Below are positions 41,022-49,913 of a stretch of DNA of 64,000 nt, piece after piece. The notes beneath the pieces are model-generated. The model was given only the letters and a program-made list of their open reading frames with translations. It was not told the origin of the DNA and ran no database searches. The translations under genes were made by a program, and so were the position numbers. The stretch covers positions 10,255-74,254 of the forward strand of contig NZ_JALKFT010000026.1 of assembly GCF_023242945.1 (NCBI RefSeq), in the 5' to 3' direction. Positions within the stretch are counted from its first letter, which is position 1, and each line of letters begins with the position of its first letter. Source of the stretch: Frankia umida. GTDB taxonomy: Bacteria > Actinomycetota > Actinomycetes > Frankiales > Frankiaceae.

Positions 41022-43280
41022 TCATGCGTCGGGCCGAAGGGCACGGTCGGGTGGGACACGGGTATCGCCCGCGGCGGCGAATCCGGCCAGCATGGGCAGC
41101 CGGTCGTTGTTGGCGACCATGGCCGGCGACTCCAACCAGGCCCGGTAGGCGCCGCGCTGACGCGGGGTCATCGCCGCCACCGCCAGGGGTGCCCCGGTGG
41201 CGTCGAGAAAATCGGTCCGCGCTCCGGTGATGAAGCCATCCTGATGCGGATCGCCGGTGTAGGTGCGGTGCCGCCCGGCGTCATCGGTCACCGTGACGGG
41301 CCGAAGCGGATCGCTGGCGCGCCGCGCCCACAGCAGCCGGGCGCTCGACTCGTAGACCCCGACCCAGTCAGGCAGATCGCGGGCGGCCGCCCGCAGACCG
41401 GCCAGGACACGGCGGGGGCCGGCGGTGCCGGTGTCCCGGTATCGCTGGCGGATCGCGATCTCGAGCGCGTCGACGGTCAGCCCGACCGTCATCCTGGTGA
41501 TGGTTCCCGAGGGGTTCGACGGTTCGATGGACGTCGCGACCGTGGCCAGCAGTTCCAGGATCGCGCCCTGGCGACGCCGATGGGCGGCACCGGACGCCGC
41601 ATGGTCACGCACGACATCATCGGCCGCGTCGACCAGCACCTGGGCGAAGAACGTCTGCGCTCGGACGGCCTGCAGGTAGCCCAGCGCGCGGGGACTCGAG
41701 GGATAGCCACCGGCAGGCTGGTTCCAGCCTCGGGTTCGGGCCGCCAGCCGAGCCTCGAGATCGACGCCGTAACCGGCGGCGTCACGGGCCAGCGAACCGG
41801 CCAGCGCACCACCGCGCAGACACTCCCGCAGCAGCGCCCGCCAGGCGGCGGCGGGCACGTCCGCCAACCCGTCGGCCGGGTCCCCGCTGTCGGCCCGACC
41901 CGGTACCACCGCTGTCACCGTCGCGTAGAGCTCGTCACGGTAGGTGTGCAGCACCGGGACGAACGCCGCCCGCAGCCGCAGCGGCAGTGTCGGTTGGTCG
42001 GTCGCGGCCATCGTCTGGACGAGCCGCCCGACGAAGGCCGCGCTGCCGGCCGGATCGGCGGCCCGCGCCGCCGGCGAGCCAGCCGCGGCGATCACCCGTG
42101 ACCAGGCGGCAAGCGTCGCCGCTGGCAGGGTGGCGACCCGCACCGGCAGCCGCAGCGCGCCGATCATCGACGCCCCGACGGCCAGCTCGACATGACGTGC
42201 GGCGACCTGTGCCACCAGCGCGGGCTCGAGCCGAATCGCGTCGAGCAACGCCACCTGGTACGCACCGGCCCGCAGCCCGTCGTCGACCGCCTGCGCACGG
42301 ATGCCGGCACCGGTCACGCGCGGGTCGGTGATGCCGTCGCCGGCGCCGAAGGTCAGCCGGGCGAGCCGGTCAAGCAGGGTGCGGTCGAACCGCCCGGCGC
42401 CGAGCAGGGGAGTGAGCAGCACCGCGTCAACCCGGTCGGTGCGCCCGGTGACGTTGAAGCGGCCCAGCCAGGCATCGTCGAGACCACGGAACCGGCTGTA
42501 GGCGGCGAAGGTGCGCCCCAGCAGCGCGTGCGCCTGCGGTTGGTCCACGCCCGAGGTCGGCGGCGGCCGGTGACCCAGCGGCCCCGGGACGTACCCGGCC
42601 AGCCGGGTGAGCAGAGCCGCGAGCCCGGCCGGACCGAGCGTGTCGTAGAAACCGGCGACGAACTCCGGATCGTTCGCCCGCGCGCCCAGCAGCCGCAGCG
42701 CCGCCGGCCGGGCCCCGCCACCCTCGCTGGCGCCGCCGGTACCCCCCGGGCCGCCGACGCCAGACGCGCCGGGCGACCCCAGCCGCCGGCCTGCCCGAGC
42801 ATCATGGCCGCTGCCGCTGCCGCTGCCGCTGCCGCTGCCGCTGCCGCTGCCGCCGGAACCGGAACCGGAACCGGAACCGCCCGTCAGTAATGTCGCCGCC
42901 GCCCGCCCCGCCACCCACGCGGCCGTGTGCGCCGACGCCGTGCGCGCCATCACGGGCAGCACGTGAAGGTCCCTCGCCGCGAGCGACACCCGTGGCAGGA
43001 CGACGTCGGCCCGCTCGGCGGCGCCACCGCGGTCGGTCAGGGCACCCGCCTCGGTGTCGAACGCCGCCGCCAGGCGCAGGAGCTGCTCGACGAACCCGGC
43101 GAGCCCGGCCAGCCCCGCGGCGAGGGACGCCGCTCGCTCCAGCGCCCGGGCACCGGCGCGAAGTGCCTGCGCCGCCGCTCCCACCGCCCTCGCGAGACCG
43201 CGTAGCCGCACCGGATCGACGAGCACCCGGCCAGGCTCCGCCCCGGCCGCCGTGCGGATCGTCAGGCCGTGGGCCGTCAC
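41022..43280 (-). CDS. Large helical protein of unknown function coupled to a WXG-type small protein
   Basis: 752 residues, not recognised as a characterised family. The N-terminal ~110 residues form a helical hairpin (DPVRLRGLARAVGAAAQALR, then LAGLAGFVEQLLRLAAAFDTE) like that of ESX/LXG-type proteins. A (GS)n tract follows, then a long Ala/Leu/Arg-rich helical region with a block FVAGFYDTLGPAGLAALLTRL that recalls WXG-associated large proteins such as DUF6571 (tentative). The C-terminus (YTGDPHQDGFITGARTDFL) has no known catalytic motif. GTG 43280 overlaps the stop of the upstream WXG-type gene (GTGA), so the two are translationally coupled; no signal peptide or membrane helix. Possible secreted substrate or scaffold (inference). 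Confidence 0.65.
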   Translation of the reverse strand: MTAHGLTIRTAAGAEPGRVLVDPVRLRGLARAVGAAAQALRAGARALERAASLAAGLAGLAGFVEQLLRLAAAFDTEAGALTDRGGAAERADVVLPRVSLAARDLHVLPVMARTASAHTAAWVAGRAAATLLTGGSGSGSGSGGSGSGSGSGSGSGSGHDARAGRRLGSPGASGVGGPGGTGGASEGGGARPAALRLLGARANDPEFVAGFYDTLGPAGLAALLTRLAGYVPGPLGHRPPPTSGVDQPQAHALLGRTFAAYSRFRGLDDAWLGRFNVTGRTDRVDAVLLTPLLGAGRFDRTLLDRLARLTFGAGDGITDPRVTGAGIRAQAVDDGLRAGAYQVALLDAIRLEPALVAQVAARHVELAVGASMIGALRLPVRVATLPAATLAAWSRVIAAAGSPAARAADPAGSAAFVGRLVQTMAATDQPTLPLRLRAAFVPVLHTYRDELYATVTAVVPGRADSGDPADGLADVPAAAWRALLRECLRGGALAGSLARDAAGYGVDLEARLAARTRGWNQPAGGYPSSPRALGYLQAVRAQTFFAQVLVDAADDVVRDHAASGAAHRRRQGAILELLATVATSIEPSNPSGTITRMTVGLTVDALEIAIRQRYRDTGTAGPRRVLAGLRAAARDLPDWVGVYESSARLLWARRASDPLRPVTVTDDAGRHRTYTGDPHQDGFITGARTDFLDATGAPLAVAAMTPRQRGAYRAWLESPAMVANNDRLPMLAGFAAAGDTRVPPDRALRPDA
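42808..42878 (-). repeat. Hexanucleotide tracts encoding Gly-Ser and Gly-Ser/Ala linker
   Basis: CCGCTG repeated seven times (42808-42849) and GGAACC four times (42855-42878) on the plus strand, read on the minus strand as a (Gly-Ser)n linker within the 752-residue protein. Length change would be in frame. Confidence 0.9.
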
Positions 43281-43588
43281 GACGCCGGACCCGCCTGCCG
43301 CCCGGACGGCGACGACAGCGGGGACGGCGGGGACGGCGGCGGAGGTTGGGGTGGACCGGTGGCGAGCCCGGCCTGCTCGCACAGGCGCACGCAGCTCGCC
43401 AGCACCGCCGCGGCCTCGACGGCCAACCGGCGCAGCCGCTGCGCGGCCTGCTCGGCCGCGGCGCCCTCCCAGGCCGCGACGCCGGCAGCGTTGACCTGAT
43501 CAAGGGCCTGCTCCACCTCGGCCTGCACCCGCCGGGCCACCGCCAGGGCATCCGCCGTAGCCGCCCGGGCCGCATCGACATCCGTCAT
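43277..43588 (-). CDS. WXG100-like small helical protein (WEG motif)
   Basis: 103 residues. Two helices (AARAATADALAVARRVQAEVEQAL and AAEQAAQRLRRLAVEAAAVLASCVRLC) flank a turn AAGVAAWEGAAAEQ containing Trp-Glu-Gly, the WXG motif in its usual central place. The last 25 residues are a Pro/Ser tail rather than the YxxxD/E secretion signal of EsxA-type substrates; no such signal is seen. It precedes and overlaps the 752-residue gene. Family assignment rests on size, helix-turn-helix pattern and the WXG triplet, and is therefore moderate. Confidence 0.65.
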   Translation of the reverse strand: MTDVDAARAATADALAVARRVQAEVEQALDQVNAAGVAAWEGAAAEQAAQRLRRLAVEAAAVLASCVRLCEQAGLATGPPQPPPPSPPSPLSSPSGRQAGPAS

Positions 43589-43749
43589 CGCACACCACCG
43601 TCAGGATCAGGGTCGGGGTGCGGTGACCGTAACAACGACAGGCGGGGTCTCGCCGGCCGCGCACCGGCGCTGTGGACGACGACACCCGGCGACCACCGCC
43701 GACCCGCCCCTGTGGACAACGCCCGCCGGACTGACGCGAGGGGTTCGTG

Positions 43750-44517
43750 TCAGGGACCGCACTGGCCTCGCTGGTAGCGCAGGAACAGGCTGCCGTCCTC
43801 GGTGAGAACCTGGGTCAGCCGCAGGGGGACGGGCCGCGCCCAGTCGTCGCCCATCGTGATGCTCTTGTGGCCGGGGCCGGCGAGCAGGGGGGCGACGGTC
43901 AGGCACAGTTCGTCGAGCAGGCCGGCCGCGGCGAGCTGGGCGTGCAGGGTCGGGCCGCCCTCGAGCAGCACCCGGGTCAGGCCCCGTTCGGCCAGCGCGG
44001 CGAGCGCGGCGCCCGGCTCGACCGTGCTGTCGCCACACAGCACGACCTCGGCGACCCGCGCCAACGCCGCGCGCCGGTCGGCGGGGGCGTCGGCACAGGT
44101 CAGGATGATGGGGCGTACCTCGGTGTCGAACAGCCGGGCGGTCGGTTCCAACGCCGCCGACGCGGTGACGACCGCCACCGGCGGCGCGGCCGCGAGTCCG
44201 GTGGCGACCCGCTGCTCCCGACGCTGTGGCGGGATGACCACCGGGCCGTAGTTCTCATGCCGGACGGTGCCGGCGCCGACGAGCACCACGTCACACAACC
44301 AGCGCAGCATCCGGAACACCTGCCGGTCGCCCTCCCCGCCCAGCGGGCCGGAGCGGCCGTCGACCTCGGCGGCGCCGTCCGCGGCGCTGACGAAGTTCGA
44401 CCGCACGTAACTGTGTGTGGCGGCCTTCTCCGGATAGGCGTACGCCTGGTCGAGATCGACCTCCCCCCGCGGGGGGACGGCCGGTGCCGGTTCGGTCTCG
44501 GAGAACAGGTAGCGCAC
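43750..44517 (-). CDS. Pyrimidine reductase family protein (RibD C-terminal-like)
   Basis: 255 residues. RibD_C/DHFR-like fold: THSYVRSNFVSAADGAAEVDGRSGPLG, DRQVFRMLRWLCDVVLVGAGTVRHENYGPV, VVTASAALEPTARLF, and LTRVLLEGGPTLHAQL followed by LLDELCLTVAPLLAG. These are the NADPH and substrate segments of the riboflavin-pathway reductase, but the deaminase half is absent and no rib genes lie nearby. In actinobacteria such stand-alone proteins are of unproven substrate. GTG 44517. Confidence 0.88.
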   Translation of the reverse strand: MRYLFSETEPAPAVPPRGEVDLDQAYAYPEKAATHSYVRSNFVSAADGAAEVDGRSGPLGGEGDRQVFRMLRWLCDVVLVGAGTVRHENYGPVVIPPQRREQRVATGLAAAPPVAVVTASAALEPTARLFDTEVRPIILTCADAPADRRAALARVAEVVLCGDSTVEPGAALAALAERGLTRVLLEGGPTLHAQLAAAGLLDELCLTVAPLLAGPGHKSITMGDDWARPVPLRLTQVLTEDGSLFLRYQRGQCGP

Positions 44518-44594
44518 GGCGCCGACTGTATCCGCCGGCGGCCCCGCGCCACCTGTCTGTCGCCGACGAGGCGGGGCCCTGCGACGATGCGGGT

Positions 44595-44696
44595 ATGGGA
44601 ACCTACGTCGTCCTGCTCGTCATGGTGCTGCTGGTGGGGCTGGCGGTGCTGGGTGGGCTCTACGCCTACCTGATGCGCGACCGCACCCGCCGCTGA
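44595..44696 (+). CDS. Very small single-helix membrane protein
   Basis: 33 codons: MGTYVVLLVMVLLVGLAVLG, then GLYAYLMRDRTRR. One membrane helix followed by a basic tail, i.e. the C-terminus inside. The composition is clean for a membrane peptide and the frame is flanked by convergent and divergent genes. No ribosome-binding site is obvious, so it is only a candidate. Confidence 0.35.
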   Translation: MGTYVVLLVMVLLVGLAVLGGLYAYLMRDRTRR

Positions 44697-44727
44697 CACC
44701 CGGCCGGGTGCCCAGGCGGTGCGGCGG

Positions 44728-46500
44728 TCAGCCGGCGGGGTGTTCGGTGGGGAGCAGGCGGGTGATGACGACCGACTCGCCGTCGAGTTCCACCCGTCCG
44801 GGCATGTAGGTGAAACCGGGGGTGGAGGCGGCCGGCGCGTCGAACGGGACGCCGTCGAGCGGCACCGCCTGACGTTCGTCGGCGAAGTTGACGACTATCG
44901 CGACATCCCCGCGGCGCACGACCAGCCAGCGAGCCTGCTCGTCGAAGGTGCAGGCGACCGACGACCAGGCCGGATCGGTGAGCGCGGGCAGCCGGCGACG
45001 CAGGCCGATCAGCCGGCGATGCCAGTCGAGCAGGCTGCCGTGGCCGGGGCGGGTCGGCTCGGACCAGTCCAGCCGTGACCGCTCGAAGGTGGCCGGGTCC
45101 TGTGGGTCGGGGACCTGCTCGGGGCCCCAGCCGTGGGCGGCGAACTCGGCGCGGCGGCCGTTGCGGACCGCGTCGCCCAGGTCCGGATCGGTGTGGTCGG
45201 TGAAGTACTGCCAGGGCGTGTGCGCACCCCACTCCTCACCCATGAACAGCATCGGGGTGAGCGCCGAGGTGAGCAGCAGCGCGGCTCCGATACGCAGCAG
45301 ACCATCGCTGAGCTGCGTGGACGAACGGTCGCCGAGCGCCCGGTTGCCGATCTGGTCGTGGTTCTGCAGGAACGTGACGAACCGGTAGGCCGGGGTGGTC
45401 GCCGGCATCGGCCGGCCATGGGAGCGGGCCCGAAACGTCGAGTAGCCGCCTTCATGCACGAAACCCCTGGTCAGGGCATGGGCGAGGGTGGCGAGTGAAC
45501 CGAAGTCGATGTAGTAGCCCTGCCGCTCGCCGGACAGCGTCGCCCACAGCGCGTGGTGGGCGTCGTCGCACCACTGGCCGTCCAGCCCGTAACCGCCGGC
45601 TTCGGGGGCGACGACGAGACGCGGGTCGTTCAGGTCGGACTCGGCGACGGCGAACAGCGGACGGCGCTGCTGGGCGCCGAGCCGGTGCACCGACTCGGCG
45701 ATCTCCTCGAGCAGGTGCAGCGCCCGACTGTCCTGGAAGGCGTGCACCGCGTCCAGCCGCAGGCCGTCGCAGTGGTACTCACGCAGCCAGGACAGGGCGC
45801 TGCCCAGGATGAACGCGCGCACCTCGTCGGAGCCGGGCGCGTCCAGGTTGACCGCCGGGCCCCACGGGGTGATGTAACGGTCGGTGAAGTACGGGCCGAA
45901 CCGGTTGAGGTAGTTGCCGTCCGGTCCGAGATGGTTGTAGACCACATCCATGATCACGCCGATGCCGTGGGCGTGCGCGGCGTCGACGAACCGTTTGAGC
46001 CCGTCCGGCCCGCCGTACGGCTCGTGCACGGCGAACAGGCCCACCCCGTCGTAACCCCAGCCGTGCCGACCCGGGAAGGCGTTGACGGGCAGCAGTTCGA
46101 CCGCGTCGATGCCGAGTTCGGCCAGGTGCGGCAGCTTCTCGATCGCCGCGTCGAAGGTGCCCTCGGGGGTGAACGTCCCGATGTGCAGTTCGTAGAGCAC
46201 GCTGCCGGCCAGGGCGATGCCCCGCCAGCTCGCGTCCGTCCAGGTGAAGGTGGAGTGCTCGACGAGCCGGGAGCGCCCGTGCACGCCGTGGGGCTGCCAG
46301 GCCGAACGTGGATCGGGCAGTTCCTGGTCGTCGCCGTCGAGCACGTAGGCGTAGTCCGCCCCGTGCCTGGCCGACGGCACGTTGATCCACCACCAGCCCC
46401 CGCGCCCGGCGGACATCTCGTGGGTGGCGTCGCCGGTGGCCCCCGCCACGACGAGGCTGACCGTCTTGGCGTCCGGGGCCCACAGGCGGAAGGTGCTCAT
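44728..46500 (-). CDS. treZ: Malto-oligosyltrehalose trehalohydrolase
   Basis: 590 residues; releases trehalose from maltooligosyl trehalose. N-terminal CBM48-like domain (FRLWAPDAKTVSLVVAG), then the GH13 barrel: GVIMDVVYNHLGPDGNY (region I), DGLRLDAVHAFQD (II, nucleophile Asp), FAVAESDLNDPR (III, Glu acid/base), FLQNHDQIGNR (IV), and MLFMGEEWGAHTPWQYFTDH. C-terminal beta domain last. ATG 46500 is preceded by AGGAG. Separated from its partners treX and treY by the peroxiredoxin gene and the WXG100/FtsK module. Confidence 0.96.
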   Translation of the reverse strand: MSTFRLWAPDAKTVSLVVAGATGDATHEMSAGRGGWWWINVPSARHGADYAYVLDGDDQELPDPRSAWQPHGVHGRSRLVEHSTFTWTDASWRGIALAGSVLYELHIGTFTPEGTFDAAIEKLPHLAELGIDAVELLPVNAFPGRHGWGYDGVGLFAVHEPYGGPDGLKRFVDAAHAHGIGVIMDVVYNHLGPDGNYLNRFGPYFTDRYITPWGPAVNLDAPGSDEVRAFILGSALSWLREYHCDGLRLDAVHAFQDSRALHLLEEIAESVHRLGAQQRRPLFAVAESDLNDPRLVVAPEAGGYGLDGQWCDDAHHALWATLSGERQGYYIDFGSLATLAHALTRGFVHEGGYSTFRARSHGRPMPATTPAYRFVTFLQNHDQIGNRALGDRSSTQLSDGLLRIGAALLLTSALTPMLFMGEEWGAHTPWQYFTDHTDPDLGDAVRNGRRAEFAAHGWGPEQVPDPQDPATFERSRLDWSEPTRPGHGSLLDWHRRLIGLRRRLPALTDPAWSSVACTFDEQARWLVVRRGDVAIVVNFADERQAVPLDGVPFDAPAASTPGFTYMPGRVELDGESVVITRLLPTEHPAG

Positions 46501-46607
46501 AGGCTCCTGTCTACCGTCCACCGAGGTCCGACATGCCGTGACAGTGACAATCGACCCCAACCGAAGGTGCCCGTTCGTCGCGCTTCGCTCCCGGCCTCGG
46601 GTGGATG

Positions 46608-49600
46608 TCAGCCGCGGGGGAGGCGCTCGGCGAGGTCGGTGAGCCAACCGGGCGCGGGAATGCGGTAGGGGCGCAGGCGTCGCTCGGTGTCGTCGTCGAC
46701 GAGCAGTGCCTGGCCCGGACGCAGGCTCGCCGTCCGCCGTCCGATCAGCGCCTGGACCCGGTGGTCGAAGGCGTCGGGCTGGCGGCGGGTGAGCACCGGG
46801 CCGAACTCGTTGGTGAACTCGCCGTGGACCTGGCGCTGCGCACCGGGGTCGAGGGTCGCGATGACGAAGACGCCCACGTCGGAGCCCTGTGTGAGCAGGA
46901 CGTCGAGGGGCACACCGAAGCCGCTCGGACGGTAGCCGCGAGGTGAGTCCCGCAGCCCGCCGGGGCAGCGGTTCAGGCCGTTGATCAGCAGAAAGTGCGC
47001 GTTCGTGGCGAGGTCCACCCGGTGGGAGTCGTCGCCGTGGCGGCCGCGTACCTCGTCGGCGAGGGCACTGACGTGGGCCAGCGCCTCGCCCGTGGGCAGA
47101 CGGGTGAGACCGGGCAGGAGCACGGCGAGTTCGGCGTGCACATGGGTGTACTGCGCGGAGGGTCCCGTACCGGTGAAGTCGAGCACCGAGATGGCGCCGG
47201 TGCCCGCGGGGGTGCGTCCGATACCGGCGAGGGCGAGGCTCGCGGCCACCGAGGTGAGTACGCCGACGTTGGCCTCGTCCTCGCCGATGACCAGCAGGCT
47301 GCGCCGCGATCGCGCGCCGAAGTCCAGGCCGACCGGTCCGGACAGCCCGGTCGGCTCGCCGAGCCAGACCCGCACCGCGGCAGCGGGTCTGGCTGGCCCC
47401 GGCGTGACCGTGACCGCGGCGGAACCATCGAAGGCCGCGTTGTGGGTGATGTCGCCCGGCCGGTCACCGTCGTAGACCGCCGGTCCGCGGGTGAACCCCC
47501 GGGCATGGGCCAGCCGGCTCATCTGGTCCAGTCGGTCCGCACGGGTCTGCCGATCCTGGAAGGCGACCTGGAAGGTGGTGTCCGAACCGAGTTCGCCGGC
47601 ACTCGGGTTGTAGATTGCCTCGCCGCGGGAACGCAGTCGGCTGGCGGCGGGATTGTTCTCGGCGAGGATGCGTCGGCTGATGTGCTCGGGGCAGCGCAGC
47701 GCGATCCGGACATCGATCTGACCCATGATGTCCGGACCCAGGTACACACTGCTGCTCGGCGTCTGTGAAGCCATCAGCACGCCGATGCCGAAGGCGCGCC
47801 CCTGACGGACCAGGGAACTCAGGCAGTCCGCCGCCGTGCGGGCGATCAGGTCGTCACTGTCGAACAGGACGTGGTACTCGTCGATGACCAGCAGTACGCG
47901 GGGGAGGGCAGGCTCGTCGCGCAGCGGGTCGCCGGGGCCCGCCGCGGCGCGCGCCTGGCGGTAGCCGGCCAGGTCCTGCACGCCGTACCGGTTGAACAGC
48001 TGCTCACGGTAGCGGGACTGGGCGAGCAGGTCCCGCAGGGTCTCCAGGCCGAAGTCGCGTTCGCTGCGCACGGAGACCACCCGAGCGTGCGGCAGGCAGC
48101 GCGTCGCGTACTCCTGGAACTCCACGCCCCCTTTGAGGTCGACCAGGTAGAGCTCCAGCTCGTCGGGGGAGTAGATGGTCGCGGCGGACATGATCAGCGT
48201 GTGCAGAAGCGTCGACTTGCCGGAGCCGGTCGTGCCGGCGATCAGGGCGTGCTGACGGGTGTCCTCGCCCAGGCGTAGCGCCTGCACGTCGTCGAGCCCG
48301 TAGATCCCCAGCGGTATGACGAGCCCGGCGGACGCGTCACCCTGCCACCACGAGTCCGGGTCGCCGGGAAGGATCGGTCTGGTGGCACCGGGAACACCGC
48401 CGACCGGTTGCCGGCCGGACGCGGGCGTTCGGCCGGCGGTCGGCATCCGGGCCGGCGCGGCCAGCGCGAACATGCGTTCCACCGAGACGACGACCAGACC
48501 CGCGTCGCGTGCCTCGTCGGCGACGCGGTCGACGATGGTGCGCAACGCCTTGGACGGCTCCCAGCGGCCCTCCCGAGGACGGCCCAGCTCCAGTCCCCAG
48601 CCGCCGATGTCTGCGGATTCGGACGAGGCCGGCCCGGAGGGCAGCGGTGTGGAGGGCGGTGGTGTGGACCATGCCGGGCCGGGCCGGACCTGGCCGTCGG
48701 CGGTCAGCTCCAAATGGTGCGGATGATCGGTGTCGTCCGCGTTGATGACGAGCACCGTGTAAAGCCCGCGGCTCGGCCCGTTGGACATCACCTGGTCGAC
48801 GCGCAGCAGGCTCTCCGCGGTCCGGAACCCGTTCGGGAAGTCGAACAGCACCACCACGTGGTACGGCTCCGGGCGTGCGGCGACCTGCTGGTTGTACTCG
48901 GTCAGGGAGCTCAGCCGGTCCGGGCCGAGCAGGTCACGGTCGACTCGTTGGATGCGCCTGATCAGGTCGGACAGGCGCCGTTCGATGTCCGTCGTCGCGT
49001 GCACCGGGGCGTCCATCAGCTGGACGTCATCCGAGTTGAGCCCGACCAGGGATCGCACGCTGGTCCCCAGCGCCAGCGGGTCGATGACGCTCAGCCGAAG
49101 CTGGCCGGGAGGCACGGCGGCGAGCATTCGGCAGACCATGCCGAGCACGACGTCGGCGTGCTCGGGATCCCTGCGCACCGCCTTGATCACCAGATTGGTG
49201 GTGGCCGGGAACGGGAACTGCGCCGGTATCGAGATCGGCTCGCCACCGTAACCCCGCCGGGTGTGGTGGCCGATCCGCACGGCGCCCAGCGGCTTGTGCG
49301 GCGTCGACCAGTCGGACCAGTCGGCCTCCGCCGCCCGGTCGAGCTCGTCGAGGTCGGCGATGGTGTTCGCGAGCACCGGACGCAGCCGGGCGAACTGGGC
49401 CTGCCAGCGTTGCCGCACCGCGCTCACCGCCGCATGATGTTCATCGATGGCCTGTTGGTCGGCCTGCTCGGCCTGCTGGTCGGCTCGCGCGTCGGCGGCG
49501 GCGATCAGCTGGTCGGCCCGGCGGGCCGCGCTCACCGCGATCCCGGTCCAGTACCGCTTCCTGCGCCAGATCGAGCGCAGCCGCAGCACGGCCAGTGCCA

Positions 49601-49913
49601 GCACATCGACCAGTTCGAGCAGATCACAGCCGTCCACCGCCGCGAGTTCACGAGGGGACGGCTGCGCCCGCTCCCACAGGTGCGCCCGTGGCCCGAGAGC
49701 CTCCCGTGCCTGTGCCAGCAGCGGGCCAAGGTGGGCGTCACGCCAGCGGGCGTTGTCCCGTCGGGTGTCACCGCGCACCTCGCTGATCTTCCTGCGTTGC
49801 GTGGTGAGCTGGGCGTCGGCTTCCGCGGCGCTGCGCGTCGCCTGCCGTAGGGCATGCTCGATCTGGGCGCGGAGTGCGTTCAGCCGGTCGATGAGGGGGA
49901 CTGGCTCATCCAT
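46608..49913 (-). CDS. FtsK/SpoIIIE-type ATPase of a WXG100-associated (EccC-like) module
   Basis: 1101 residues. Residues 1-200 are coiled-coil/helical and carry no clear membrane anchor. At ~240-400 lies an alpha/beta domain without a P-loop (TTNLVIKAVRRDPEHADVVLG, YHVVVLFDFPNGF). The central FtsK/SpoIIIE motor follows: Walker A GTTGSGKST at ~560-568, YLVDLKGGVEFQEY, Walker B RVLLVIDEYHVLF at ~672-684, and GVLMASQTPSSSVYLG. A third domain has a degenerate P-loop (LLVIGEDEANVGVL, ~873-886). Three tandem ATPase-like domains with one intact recall EccC, the type VII secretion motor, but the N-terminal membrane part of EccC is missing. ATG 49913 overlaps the upstream stop by one base. Confidence 0.85.
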   Translation of the reverse strand: MDEPVPLIDRLNALRAQIEHALRQATRSAAEADAQLTTQRRKISEVRGDTRRDNARWRDAHLGPLLAQAREALGPRAHLWERAQPSPRELAAVDGCDLLELVDVLALAVLRLRSIWRRKRYWTGIAVSAARRADQLIAAADARADQQAEQADQQAIDEHHAAVSAVRQRWQAQFARLRPVLANTIADLDELDRAAEADWSDWSTPHKPLGAVRIGHHTRRGYGGEPISIPAQFPFPATTNLVIKAVRRDPEHADVVLGMVCRMLAAVPPGQLRLSVIDPLALGTSVRSLVGLNSDDVQLMDAPVHATTDIERRLSDLIRRIQRVDRDLLGPDRLSSLTEYNQQVAARPEPYHVVVLFDFPNGFRTAESLLRVDQVMSNGPSRGLYTVLVINADDTDHPHHLELTADGQVRPGPAWSTPPPSTPLPSGPASSESADIGGWGLELGRPREGRWEPSKALRTIVDRVADEARDAGLVVVSVERMFALAAPARMPTAGRTPASGRQPVGGVPGATRPILPGDPDSWWQGDASAGLVIPLGIYGLDDVQALRLGEDTRQHALIAGTTGSGKSTLLHTLIMSAATIYSPDELELYLVDLKGGVEFQEYATRCLPHARVVSVRSERDFGLETLRDLLAQSRYREQLFNRYGVQDLAGYRQARAAAGPGDPLRDEPALPRVLLVIDEYHVLFDSDDLIARTAADCLSSLVRQGRAFGIGVLMASQTPSSSVYLGPDIMGQIDVRIALRCPEHISRRILAENNPAASRLRSRGEAIYNPSAGELGSDTTFQVAFQDRQTRADRLDQMSRLAHARGFTRGPAVYDGDRPGDITHNAAFDGSAAVTVTPGPARPAAAVRVWLGEPTGLSGPVGLDFGARSRRSLLVIGEDEANVGVLTSVAASLALAGIGRTPAGTGAISVLDFTGTGPSAQYTHVHAELAVLLPGLTRLPTGEALAHVSALADEVRGRHGDDSHRVDLATNAHFLLINGLNRCPGGLRDSPRGYRPSGFGVPLDVLLTQGSDVGVFVIATLDPGAQRQVHGEFTNEFGPVLTRRQPDAFDHRVQALIGRRTASLRPGQALLVDDDTERRLRPYRIPAPGWLTDLAERLPRG

